A DNA stretch of 64,000 bases, taken from the NCBI GenBank assembly GCA_963779325.1, contig CAVZXS010000011.1, positions 434,001-498,000 of the forward strand, in the 5' to 3' direction. The translations under genes were made by a program, and so were the position numbers. The stretch's first letter is position 1, and each line of letters opens with the position of its first letter. The notes under the pieces were generated by a model. The model was not told where the DNA came from, did not search any database, and was given only the letters and a program-made list of their open reading frames with translations. Origin of the DNA: CAVZXS01 sp963779325 (GTDB taxonomy: Bacteria; Bacteroidota; Bacteroidia; Chitinophagales; Chitinophagaceae). Shown here in pieces: positions 56,936-64,000 of this stretch.

Positions 56936-57763
56936 TTATAAAAGATAAAAATCAATTGCGTTCTGTCCCCAAAATTTATTTTGCTCTTCACTTGAAAATT
57001 TAGAATAATAGCGGCGAACAATAGTATACACTTTATTGTACGATGAGGCCAACAAACAAACCGGCCAATCGCTGCCGAACAGGAGACGGTTCATACCAAA
57101 TGCTTCGGTAACAACATCCAAACAATACAAAAAATCATTCTCACTCCAATTCTTCCAATCGGCTTCCGTTACCATACCCGATACTTTGCAATACACATTC
57201 GGATAAGCGGCCGTTGCTCTTATACCTTCTTCCCATGCTGAAAAATCATTTTTCTTAAAATTCGGTTTTGCCAAATGATCTATAACAAAAGGCTGCTTCG
57301 GAAAACGTTTTATAAATTCCACGGCATATTTCAACTGCTTTGGAAAAATTAATATATCATACGTAAAATTATACTTCGCTAATTTTTCTATTCCCCTGCA
57401 AAAATCATCTCTTAATAAAAAATCATCCTGCGGCTCCGCCTGCACAATATGACGGAAGCCTTTCAGCTTTTTATATTTACTAAAATACTCCAATCCGTCT
57501 TCTATGTTGGCTGCTTTTAAATCAACCCAACCCACTACTCCTTTGATCAAATTATTTTCTTCCGCCAATTGCAATAAGAAATGAGTTTCTTCTTCGCTTT
57601 GATCGGCCTGCACGGCTACACAACCTTCTATATTGTTTTCCTGCAGCAGCGGAACTAAATCAGCAGGCAAAAAATCCCGTTGAATAATTTTCATATCATC
57701 GGTAATCCATGCATCTTTTACCGGGTGGTATTTCCAAAAATGCTGATGGCTGTCTATATTCAT
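56936..57763 (-). CDS. Amidohydrolase family lactonase, probable L-fuconolactonase
   Basis: 275 residues. It has the metal-binding HxH as SHQHFWKY (residues 5-8), VIDHLAKPNF and the Asp in LLFGSDWPVC, the pattern of amidohydrolase_2 lactonases such as L-fuconolactone and L-rhamnonolactone hydrolases. In context it should open L-fucono-1,5-lactone to L-fuconate. Start overlaps the mutarotase stop by 4 bp, indicating coupled translation. Confidence 0.88.
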   Translation of the reverse strand: MNIDSHQHFWKYHPVKDAWITDDMKIIQRDFLPADLVPLLQENNIEGCVAVQADQSEEETHFLLQLAEENNLIKGVVGWVDLKAANIEDGLEYFSKYKKLKGFRHIVQAEPQDDFLLRDDFCRGIEKLAKYNFTYDILIFPKQLKYAVEFIKRFPKQPFVIDHLAKPNFKKNDFSAWEEGIRATAAYPNVYCKVSGMVTEADWKNWSENDFLYCLDVVTEAFGMNRLLFGSDWPVCLLASSYNKVYTIVRRYYSKFSSEEQNKFWGQNAIDFYLL

Positions 57764-58092
57764 GGCAACTCAAATATTTTTTCCATCAGCATCCATTTCT
57801 CTCCCGGTGCGGCATAAGGCAATGCCTGCTGATATTTCCACATTAACGCTTCCCATTCCTGTACTTTTATATTCGCTGCATCCATTGCGTCTTTTTTCTC
57901 AAAAGAAAAATTTTCATCTGCTTCAATAATCATAAACAATCGATTACCGATACAATAAATATCCAGCGCCGCAATACCCGAGTCCTTGATGCTTTTAATT
58001 ATCTCGGGCCATACTTGCCGGTGATATGCTTTGTATTCAGCTATCAACTTTTCGTCATCTTTTAAATCCAGCGATAGAGAATATCTTTTCAT
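57760..58092 (-). CDS. L-rhamnose/L-fucose mutarotase family protein
   Basis: 110 residues. RhaM/FucM-like motifs: KAYHRQVWPEIIKSIKDSG (catalytic His in YHRQVWPE), NRLFMIIEADENF and WEALMWKYQQALPYA. In this operon the likely substrate is L-fucose, whose anomers it interconverts before oxidation. Stop overlaps the amidohydrolase start by 4 bp. Confidence 0.88.
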   Translation of the reverse strand: MKRYSLSLDLKDDEKLIAEYKAYHRQVWPEIIKSIKDSGIAALDIYCIGNRLFMIIEADENFSFEKKDAMDAANIKVQEWEALMWKYQQALPYAAPGEKWMLMEKIFELP

Positions 58093-58220
58093 ATGTCAAT
58101 AGTGAGTAGTGAATGGTGAATATCACCAGAACTTCTTTTGATATTCCCTATTATAAATAATCAGGTAACAGTCTAAAATTAATTGTTTGGAAGCATTATT
58201 CACTGCTGACTATTCGCCAC
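58093..58220. repeat. Imperfect inverted repeat in the FAH-mutarotase gap
   Basis: AGTGAGTAGTGAATGG near 58101 is inverted near 58197-58230 as CGCCACTCACTTTCC with TATTCACTGC. The spacer shows no gene and separates the two halves of the operon by 128 bp. Confidence 0.35.
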
Positions 58221-59075
58221 TCACTTTCCCCATGCCACAGCTACTTGCTTACTTGTTCCCAATCCTTCTATACTTAATTCTATTGTATCGCCGGGTTTTA
58301 TATATACCGGCTCGGGTTTAATACCCAAACCCACGCCGGGCGGAGTACCCGTACTTATTACATCGCCCGGCAGCAGCGTCATAAACCTGCTGATGTAATG
58401 TACCAAAAAAGGAATTTTAAAAACTAAGTTGGACGTATTACTGTTTTGGTATTTTTTTCCGTTAACCGTTAACCACATTGACAAATTATTTACATCGGTA
58501 ATCTCATCAGGCGTTGCCATGAATGGACCCAGCGGTGCAAAACTATCACAGCCTTTTCCTTTGGACCATTGACCTCCGTGTTCCAATTGAAAAGCTCTTT
58601 CGCTATAATCATTATGCAAGCAATAACCGGCTACATGATCCATCGCATCTTTTTCTTCTACATAAGCCGCTTTCTTACTGATTACAAAAGCCAGTTCAAC
58701 TTCCCAATCTGTTTTGTTACTGTCTTTCGGAATCACCAGCTTATCATAAGGTCCGCAAAGCGCCGAGGTCGATTTAAAAAAAATAATCGGCTCTTCCGGT
58801 ATTGGTGCATTTGTTTCGCGGCAATGATCAACGTAATTTAAACCGATACAAATAATTTTAGAAGGTCTCGCCACCGGCGATCCTAAACGAACCGTATCAT
58901 TAACTACGGGAAATGAAGAAGCATCCTTCAACGCTGCTTTCAGTTTTTCCAATCCGTCATTTTCAAAAAAAGATTCATTATAATCCGCTGCGACGGAAGA
59001 AACATCCAATCTCTTACCATTCAGTAAAACACCGGGCTTTTCTTTTCCTGCTTCGCCAAAGCGTATCAGTTTCAT
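58221..59075 (-). CDS. Fumarylacetoacetate hydrolase family protein, probable 2,4-diketo-3-deoxy-L-fuconate hydrolase
   Basis: 284 residues. FAH-fold metal-binding motifs: IICIGLNYVDHC, DWEVELAFVISKKA, GYCLHNDYSERAFQ and DVISTGTPPGVGLG. In the oxidative L-fucose route this family splits 2,4-diketo-3-deoxy-L-fuconate to pyruvate and L-lactate, the last step. The gene follows the fucosidase by 9 bp. Confidence 0.9.
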   Translation of the reverse strand: MKLIRFGEAGKEKPGVLLNGKRLDVSSVAADYNESFFENDGLEKLKAALKDASSFPVVNDTVRLGSPVARPSKIICIGLNYVDHCRETNAPIPEEPIIFFKSTSALCGPYDKLVIPKDSNKTDWEVELAFVISKKAAYVEEKDAMDHVAGYCLHNDYSERAFQLEHGGQWSKGKGCDSFAPLGPFMATPDEITDVNNLSMWLTVNGKKYQNSNTSNLVFKIPFLVHYISRFMTLLPGDVISTGTPPGVGLGIKPEPVYIKPGDTIELSIEGLGTSKQVAVAWGK

Positions 59076-59084
59076 TAGTAATTT

Positions 59085-60422
59085 TTATTTTAATTGTATT
59101 TCGATAATTGTATCCACGGCATCCAATTGCACGCCGTCCAGGTAAACAAAAGTGCCTTCCGGTTGCTGCTTGAATTTCAAAGGCGTTTTACCGGCGAATA
59201 AAAAGCATTTACTAATCTTGTCTTTCATTCCGGGAATAAAAATATACGCCGGCTCTTTAGGCGCTTTGATAATATGCGCATACCATATTTTTTCTTTGGC
59301 GGTAACCACACCCCACTCCTGTTCTTTCAATGCGCCGCCTCTTGTTCCGTAAATACTTTCGCCATTTTGCTTCATCCAATTACCGATGGCTTTTAATGTG
59401 TCTACAAACTCAGGCTGAATGGTACCATCGGGCATAGGGCCGACATTCAATAAAAAATTTGCATTGTGGCTCGCCGCTTTGACAATATAATGAACCAATT
59501 GTTTTACGCTTTTGTAGTTTTTATCGGTAATATTAAACCCCCAGTTATCATTCATCGTTTCACAAGTCTCCAAAGGCAACTGCGATACGGCTGCGCCGCC
59601 AAAACCCGTTGTATTACCGCCGGGCAAGTCTTTTTCAAACGCCTGGAAATCTTCGCCGGGTATGGGTGTTAAATGATGATTATTGGAAATCAGGCAGCCG
59701 GGTTGCAACGAATGGATGAGTTTATAAATTTCATCATACTGCCAGTTTACTTTCGCCTGCAATGTTTTATCATGATCATTGTCCAATTGATCCCAATGTC
59801 CGTCAAACCATATACCGTCAATCTTTCCGTAATCAGTTAATAGTTCAGTTAGTTGCGCTTTCATAAAACGGATATAACTTTCCCAATCACTTTTTTTCGT
59901 TCTGCCCGTTCCTTTCCCGGTTTTACCGGTTTCATATTGGTAATCGCTGCGGTACCAATCAAGCAAAGAATAATAACAAAATAATTTAATACCTTCTTTA
60001 TGACATTCATCCGCCAGTTGTTTCAACGCATCTTTGCCGTAGGGTGTATTAGTAATTTTCCAATCGCTTTGTTTGGTATCCCAATTGCTAAATCCGTCAT
60101 GATGACGCGTAATGAAAGTAATATATTTCATACCGCCGGCTTTAGCAGTGGCCACCCATTCTTTTGCATCAAAATGTTGCGGATTAAAAATATTAATAAG
60201 ACGGGTGTACTCATTCACCCCGATATTCCTGTTATTCATTACCCATTCACCGTGGCCCAATACACTTGAGGCGCCCCAGTGAATAAACATACCCAACTTC
60301 ATGTCCTGAAACTCTTTGCGGGCAGCAAGATTCCCGGCAGTTGGCGTATAAGTTTGCGATTGTGCAGAAACTGCCGGAAGGCAAACAACAAGCAGGAAGA
60401 ATAAAATATTTCTCATATGCAT
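59085..60422 (-). CDS. GH29 alpha-L-fucosidase
   Basis: 445 residues with signal peptide MRNILFFLLVVCLPAVSAQS. The GH29 barrel is intact: MKLGMFIHWGASSVLGHGEW, TRHHDGFSNWDTKQSDW, the nucleophile Asp in KIDGIWFDGHWDQLDND, ISNNHH and NANFLLNVGPMPDGTIQPEF. The start may be either of two in-frame Met codons two residues apart. It lies in the operon between the SDR and FAH genes and supplies free L-fucose in the periplasm or at the surface. A second GH29 gene is at 30197, frameshifted. Confidence 0.94.
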   Translation of the reverse strand: MHMRNILFFLLVVCLPAVSAQSQTYTPTAGNLAARKEFQDMKLGMFIHWGASSVLGHGEWVMNNRNIGVNEYTRLINIFNPQHFDAKEWVATAKAGGMKYITFITRHHDGFSNWDTKQSDWKITNTPYGKDALKQLADECHKEGIKLFCYYSLLDWYRSDYQYETGKTGKGTGRTKKSDWESYIRFMKAQLTELLTDYGKIDGIWFDGHWDQLDNDHDKTLQAKVNWQYDEIYKLIHSLQPGCLISNNHHLTPIPGEDFQAFEKDLPGGNTTGFGGAAVSQLPLETCETMNDNWGFNITDKNYKSVKQLVHYIVKAASHNANFLLNVGPMPDGTIQPEFVDTLKAIGNWMKQNGESIYGTRGGALKEQEWGVVTAKEKIWYAHIIKAPKEPAYIFIPGMKDKISKCFLFAGKTPLKFKQQPEGTFVYLDGVQLDAVDTIIEIQLK

Positions 60423-60457
60423 TTATTTTTATATTAAAAAAGAACCGTTGCTTAAAA

Positions 60458-61222
60458 TCAGTTATTCAATTTTATAAATCCTCCGTCAATCGGGTAATCA
60501 CAACCTGTTATAAAAGAAGCCTCATCGCTGCACAGGTACAGGGCCAACGCCGCTATTTCTTCGGGTTGTGCCATACGGCCAATCGGTTGGGTTTTGGATA
60601 ATTTATCAAACATTTTTTTTTCATTGCCCGGGTAATTTTTTGCAATAAACCCGTCAACAAAAGGAGTGTGGACTCTTGCAGGTGAAATAGAATTGCATCG
60701 TATGTTTTCTGCAATATAATCTTTAGCTACGGATAATGTCATCGCCATCACCGCACCTTTAGCAGCAGAATAAACAAACCTATCGGGCAAGCCAACCTGT
60801 GCCGCGACGGACGCCATATTTATAATAACACCGCCGCCTGCTTGGCGCAATTGCGGTATAGCTGCATATAAACAATTAGCTACTCCTTTTACATTTACAT
60901 TCATTATACGATCAAAGTCTTCTTCCGTTGTTGTATCCGCTTTACCAACGTGAGCAATACCTGCATTGTTTACCAGGATATTTATTTTACCAATCTTATC
61001 AAATACAGCTATTACTTCTTGTCGGCTGGCAACATTACAAGCGTATGAAAAAACTTTACCGCCGGCAGCTTTAATTTCATACACCGCTGCTTTTGCACTT
61101 TCTTCCGTTAATTCTATAACATGTACTTCGGCGCCCAGCTTTGCAAATAAAACAGCAATGGCTTTGCCGATACCGCTGCCGCCACCGGTTATAACAGCTT
61201 TTTTATTTTGTAATGAAAACAT
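60458..61222 (-). CDS. SDR oxidoreductase, probable 2-keto-3-deoxy-L-fuconate dehydrogenase
   Basis: 254 residues. NAD site ITGGGSGIGKAIAV, NNAG motif LVNNAGIAHVGK, catalytic Ser in NMASVAAQVG and Tyr/Lys in FVYSAAKGAVMAM (Y-x3-K intact). C-terminal GGFIKLNN is typical. In the pathway it would oxidise 2-keto-3-deoxy-L-fuconate to the 2,4-diketo acid. It follows the four-helix protein by 62 bp. Confidence 0.9.
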   Translation of the reverse strand: MFSLQNKKAVITGGGSGIGKAIAVLFAKLGAEVHVIELTEESAKAAVYEIKAAGGKVFSYACNVASRQEVIAVFDKIGKINILVNNAGIAHVGKADTTTEEDFDRIMNVNVKGVANCLYAAIPQLRQAGGGVIINMASVAAQVGLPDRFVYSAAKGAVMAMTLSVAKDYIAENIRCNSISPARVHTPFVDGFIAKNYPGNEKKMFDKLSKTQPIGRMAQPEEIAALALYLCSDEASFITGCDYPIDGGFIKLNN

Positions 61223-61232
61223 TTATATAATT

Positions 61233-61260
61233 ATGAGTTATGAGTTATGAGTTATGAGTT
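61233..61260. repeat. Tandem heptamer ATGAGTT, four copies
   Basis: Four head-to-tail ATGAGTT units between the SDR start and the four-helix gene. Confidence 0.8.
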
Positions 61261-61284
61261 TTTTAGCAACCTAATCACTGCTAT

Positions 61285-61638
61285 TCATTTTTTACTTTTA
61301 AGTGTTAGTATAGCACTTCGTATCATTTTCAGTAATTCTGTCGCTTTGAGTAGTAAAATCTCAACTCCCTCCATGTATTTTGTTTCTTTCAACAGCTCCA
61401 GCCAATAAACAGTTTCATCACATTCCTTTTGCGCAATTGCCAGTTTGTGAATGAAGTCCGCTTTGCTTTCTGCGTTTTGAGCTTCCCTGACTAAGGCACC
61501 GACTGAAGTGCCACTTCGCAGAAGTTGCTTGCCTAATACATATTCCTTCTCCTTTTCTACAAGTATCTTATAAAATTTTATGATGTCAATCGCAAATTCA
61601 AAACTCTTTTCCTTTATAATGTTCTTCTTCTCATTCAT
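61285..61638 (-). CDS. Four helix bundle protein (23S rRNA intervening-sequence/S23 family)
   Basis: 117 residues from the ATG at 61638 (MNEKKNIIKEKSFEFAIDII). The family signatures are KQLLRSGTSVGALVREAQNA and FIHKLAIAQKECDETVYWLE. These proteins occur inside rRNA intervening sequences and as free-standing cargo of mobile loci; their function is unknown. It sits inside the fucose operon, flanked on both sides by AT-rich repeats, and looks like an insertion. Confidence 0.88.
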   Translation of the reverse strand: MNEKKNIIKEKSFEFAIDIIKFYKILVEKEKEYVLGKQLLRSGTSVGALVREAQNAESKADFIHKLAIAQKECDETVYWLELLKETKYMEGVEILLLKATELLKMIRSAILTLKSKK

Positions 61639-61679
61639 AATGAAATATTTGATAGCCAATAATTTCTAATGACTGCCCG

Positions 61680-61720
61680 CCATTTATAATTCATAATTTA
61701 TAACTTATAATTATCAAAGA
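61680..61720. repeat. AT-rich near-repeats ATAATTTATAACTTATAATTA
   Basis: Repeated TTATAATT/CATAATTT units on the other side of the four-helix gene, matching in style the heptamer array at 61233. Confidence 0.55.
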
Positions 61721-61723
61721 CTC

Positions 61724-61756
61724 ACACCTCTCTTCCATGGAATAAAATCATCTTGA
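61724..61756. repeat. 33-bp direct repeat, copy of the uxaA 3' end
   Basis: Identical to 61867-61899. Read on the minus strand it encodes LQDDFIPWKRGVSL followed by TGA, the family C-terminus of UxaA proteins, 100 bp beyond the present stop. Between the copies is a CCCTCTCC...GGAGAGGG-type repeat. Confidence 0.75.
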
Positions 61757-61856
61757 AGCCTCACCCTCTTATCCCTCTCCAATAGAGAGAGACGGTACTT
61801 CTGTAAGAATTCCAAACATCGCACCTACCACATCAGCCACAGAATATTTTTTATCT

Positions 61857-63521
61857 TTACAGCGATACACCTCTCTTCCATGGAATAAAATCATCTTGAT
61901 TTAACAGCACTGCTTTGGGTATTATTTCACCACTCGCGGCTTTAATGCAATATTCCAATATCTCTTCTCCCGTTTCTTCAATGGTTTTAGCGCCTGTGAT
62001 TATCGGTCCGCAATCTATATCAATAATATCTTTCATTCTTTTTGCTAAAGCAGAATTGGTAGCTAATTTTATAACCGGGCAAACGGGATTACCGGTAGGC
62101 GTGCCCAAACCGGTAGTAAATAAAATCAGTGTTGCTCCCGATGCAGCTTTACCGGTAGTAGCTTCTACATCATTGCCCGGTGTACATACTAAATTTAAAC
62201 CGGGCTTAGCGGCCGGTTCCGTATAATCCAGCACATCTACTACCGGTGATGTACCGCCTTTTTTAGCAGCCCCCGCACTTTTCATTGCGTCGGTAATTAA
62301 ACCGTCCTTAATATTACCCGGAGAAGGATTCATATAAAAACCCGAACCTGCTTTATGCGCCAACTCATCATACGACTGCATAAGATTAATAAATTTTTTG
62401 GCAGCTGCTTCCGAAGTACAACGATCAATTAAATCCTGTTCCACTCCGCATAACTCAGGAAACTCTGCTAATAATACTTTAGCACCCAACGCTACCAGCA
62501 AATCTGATGTATAACCAACCGCAGGATTGGCCGATACGCCGCTGAATCCGTCGCTGCCGCCGCATTTTACACCTACACACAAATCGCTCAGCGGAGCAGG
62601 CGATCTTTCCGTTTTATTTATTTCAATTAAGCCTTCAAAAGTTTTTTTAATAGCATCACTTATCAACTGTTCTTCACTCGCCGATTCCTGTTGTTGAAAA
62701 ATAAATAAAGGTTTGTCGAAAGAAGGATTTATTTTTTTTAAATCATTTAGAAAATCCGGCACCTGCAAATGCTGGCAACCGAGACTGAGTAAAGTAATAC
62801 CGCCTGCGTTAGGATGATTTGCATAAGCTGCCAACAGTTTACTAAGCGTAGCGGCATCTTGCCGTGTACCGCCGCAACCACCCTGGTGATTCAGGAATTT
62901 AATTCCGTCAACATTTTTAAATAACAGCCCCATCCCATCCTTCCCCTTTGGGGAAGGGGTAAGAGATCCGAAAGAAGCAGGTTCTTTTCCTTCCTTATAA
63001 GCTTCAATTAACAGTTTTGTATAATTCCTGTATTTATTCGTAACAGAATAACCCAACTCATTGTGCAATGCTTCACGTATTACATCCAGGTTACGGTTTT
63101 CGCAAAATACAGTTGGAATAAATAACCAGTAATTGGCAGTACCGGCAGGGCCCGTTTTTCTTTTATAGCCGTTAAATGTTCTGTTTTTAAATTTAGAAAT
63201 ATCCGGCGGTTGCCATTTAAAATCGACATGCCTGTATGTATAAGGTGCTGCTGAATGCTTAAGATTATCCGTTGTCATCAACCTACCTCTTGCAACTGCA
63301 CATTGCACTTTACCTACGAGTACTCCGTACATCCTTACTTCATCACCTGTCGCTAAATCCTCCGTATAAAATTTATGTTTTGCTTTAACGGCATCATGCA
63401 GAATAAAAGTTTCGTTGTTAAAAGCAACAGTCTCTCCTTTCGTTAAATCAGTTAACGCTACCAGCACATTATCCTTCGGGTGCATTTTTACTGCCAATCT
63501 TTTAATTCCTGTTGCTGACAT
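61857..63521 (-). CDS. UxaA-family dehydratase (altronate-type), probable L-fuconate dehydratase
   Basis: 554 residues. N-terminal SAF domain (residues about 10-95: HPKDNVLVALTDLTKGETV) and the UxaA core: FLNHQGGCGGTRQDA, SLGCQHLQVP, CVGVKCGGSDGFSGVSANPA, YMNPSPGNIKDGLIT, FTTGLGTPTGNPVCPVIK, with Fe-S-type Cys residues. In this operon the likely substrate is L-fuconate. Residues about 186-197 (LTPSPKGKDGMG) are encoded by a palindrome inserted in frame. The C-terminus QDDFIPWKRGVSL is repeated downstream (see 61724-61756). It follows the transporter by 18 bp. Confidence 0.9.
   Translation of the reverse strand: MSATGIKRLAVKMHPKDNVLVALTDLTKGETVAFNNETFILHDAVKAKHKFYTEDLATGDEVRMYGVLVGKVQCAVARGRLMTTDNLKHSAAPYTYRHVDFKWQPPDISKFKNRTFNGYKRKTGPAGTANYWLFIPTVFCENRNLDVIREALHNELGYSVTNKYRNYTKLLIEAYKEGKEPASFGSLTPSPKGKDGMGLLFKNVDGIKFLNHQGGCGGTRQDAATLSKLLAAYANHPNAGGITLLSLGCQHLQVPDFLNDLKKINPSFDKPLFIFQQQESASEEQLISDAIKKTFEGLIEINKTERSPAPLSDLCVGVKCGGSDGFSGVSANPAVGYTSDLLVALGAKVLLAEFPELCGVEQDLIDRCTSEAAAKKFINLMQSYDELAHKAGSGFYMNPSPGNIKDGLITDAMKSAGAAKKGGTSPVVDVLDYTEPAAKPGLNLVCTPGNDVEATTGKAASGATLILFTTGLGTPTGNPVCPVIKLATNSALAKRMKDIIDIDCGPIITGAKTIEETGEEILEYCIKAASGEIIPKAVLLNQDDFIPWKRGVSL
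61867..61899. repeat. 33-bp direct repeat at the uxaA 3' end
   Basis: ACACCTCTCTTCCATGGAAT plus 13 more bases, identical to 61724-61756, 143 bp apart. Confidence 0.75.
62939..62957. repeat. Palindrome inside uxaA coding sequence
   Basis: CCTTCCCC-TTT-GGGGAAGG, perfect 8-bp arms, translated in frame as SPKGKDGMG in a loop before the conserved FKNVDGIKF. Confidence 0.6.
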
Positions 63522-63539
63522 AAGTAGATATAACTGTGT

Positions 63540-64000
63540 TTATTTTTTTTCGGCTCCTAATTCCTTACGGGCATATAAAGTTATTATTACAAAACAAACA
63601 AGCGGAACGAAATAAGCTGTTTGAATAGTTGTTTTATCCGCTACAAAGCCGAGCACGGGCGGCAGCAATGCACCTCCCACTATCATCATTACCAAATAAG
63701 CGGAAGCAATCTCCGTTTTCTCTCCCATATTTTTAATACCCATCGAAAAAATGGTAGGATACATTATGGACATAAAAAACTCAACACCCAGAAAAGAAAT
63801 AACACCGGGCATTCCTCCTGCAAAAACAATTACCAGAGAAAGTATAACGCTTCCGGCAGCAAATAATGTCAAAAGTTTTGCGGCATTATACTTAGTCATC
63901 AGGTAAGCGCCGGCGTAGCGTCCAATCATAAAACAAATCAACAGCAATCCGAGAAAAATGTTCGCCCTGTTTAAAGAGAGACCGCCGCTTTTTTCCGCAT
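63540..64000 (-). CDS. fucP: FucP-like L-fucose:H+ symporter (MFS), C-terminal part
   Basis: The frame is open to the right edge, so only the C-terminal 153 or so residues are visible. They hold about four membrane segments: IFLGLLLICFMIGRYAGAYL, LLTLFAAGSVILSLVIVFAG, FLGVEFFMSIMYPTIFSMGI (with the conserved YPT of FucP) and ASAYLVMMIVGGALLPPVLG. These match the FucP branch of the MFS (fucose, glucose/galactose importers). It is the first visible gene of the fucose operon. A sugar other than L-fucose cannot be ruled out, but the context favours it. Confidence 0.85.
   Translation of the reverse strand, partial: AEKSGGLSLNRANIFLGLLLICFMIGRYAGAYLMTKYNAAKLLTLFAAGSVILSLVIVFAGGMPGVISFLGVEFFMSIMYPTIFSMGIKNMGEKTEIASAYLVMMIVGGALLPPVLGFVADKTTIQTAYFVPLVCFVIITLYARKELGAEKK

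Noticed and set aside
61724..61899. Possible CRISPR repeat pair
   Set aside because: Only two copies, both encode the uxaA C-terminus, and no spacer array exists.

Overview
The window looks like a chromosomal segment of a Bacteroidota bacterium, most likely Chitinophagaceae-like. Evidence: moderately AT-rich DNA; TTG-N19/20-TAnnTTTG type promoters; several large secreted proteins with type IX secretion (T9SS) C-terminal sorting domains; a PorZ-like T9SS protein; a MurF-Alr fusion; a fused aspartokinase/homoserine dehydrogenase; SusD-free lipoproteins with Cys lipoboxes. No rRNA, tRNA or CRISPR was seen.

Layout. 1-3.4 kb is an accessory zone: a broken HEPN-type (LA2681-like) gene, a complete IS3-family element (1230-2619) sitting in the middle of a dispersed palindromic repeat, and a decayed small gene. 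3.5-5 kb is an interrupted rtcB. 5-9.3 kb carries two lipoproteins and a membrane protein/sensor kinase/LuxR-type regulator operon. 9.3-18 kb has terC, murF-alr, a GEVED/T9SS protein, a hybrid histidine kinase and lspA. 18-27.6 kb is a block of three very large T9SS cargo proteins. 28-36 kb is housekeeping metabolism (fumC, a GH29 fucosidase, crotonase, B12-binding protein, aldo/keto reductase) with a small antitoxin-like/nucleotidyltransferase pair and a long repeat-rich gap. 36-45 kb holds a SWIM/SNF2 helicase, the TcmP-DUF5131 pair, a RES-domain remnant, a PA0069-type radical SAM protein, a 2'-5' RNA ligase-like protein and a UmuD-like protein that lacks both catalytic residues. 45-47.5 kb is porZ. 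47.6-52.8 kb is the thrA-thrB-thrC operon, preceded by a previously hidden 28-codon Thr/Ile-rich leader peptide (attenuator), divergent from phosphoenolpyruvate carboxylase. 56-64 kb is an L-fucose catabolic operon (transporter, UxaA-type dehydratase, two SDRs, alpha-L-fucosidase, FAH hydrolase, mutarotase, lactonase) whose products can take L-fucose to pyruvate and lactate by the non-phosphorylating route.

The most interesting items are: the thr leader/attenuator with its promoter; the UmuD-like protein with Ser->Ala and Lys->Arg at the dyad, preceded by an array of inverted repeats; GC-rich palindromes inserted in frame inside two proteins; a 400-bp intergenic element bounded by perfect 22-bp inverted repeats; and a systematic set of +1 interruptions in conserved genes (rtcB, fucosidase, DUF5131, porZ, PEPC and others), mostly in short homopolymers, which points to residual sequencing insertions rather than true gene decay.
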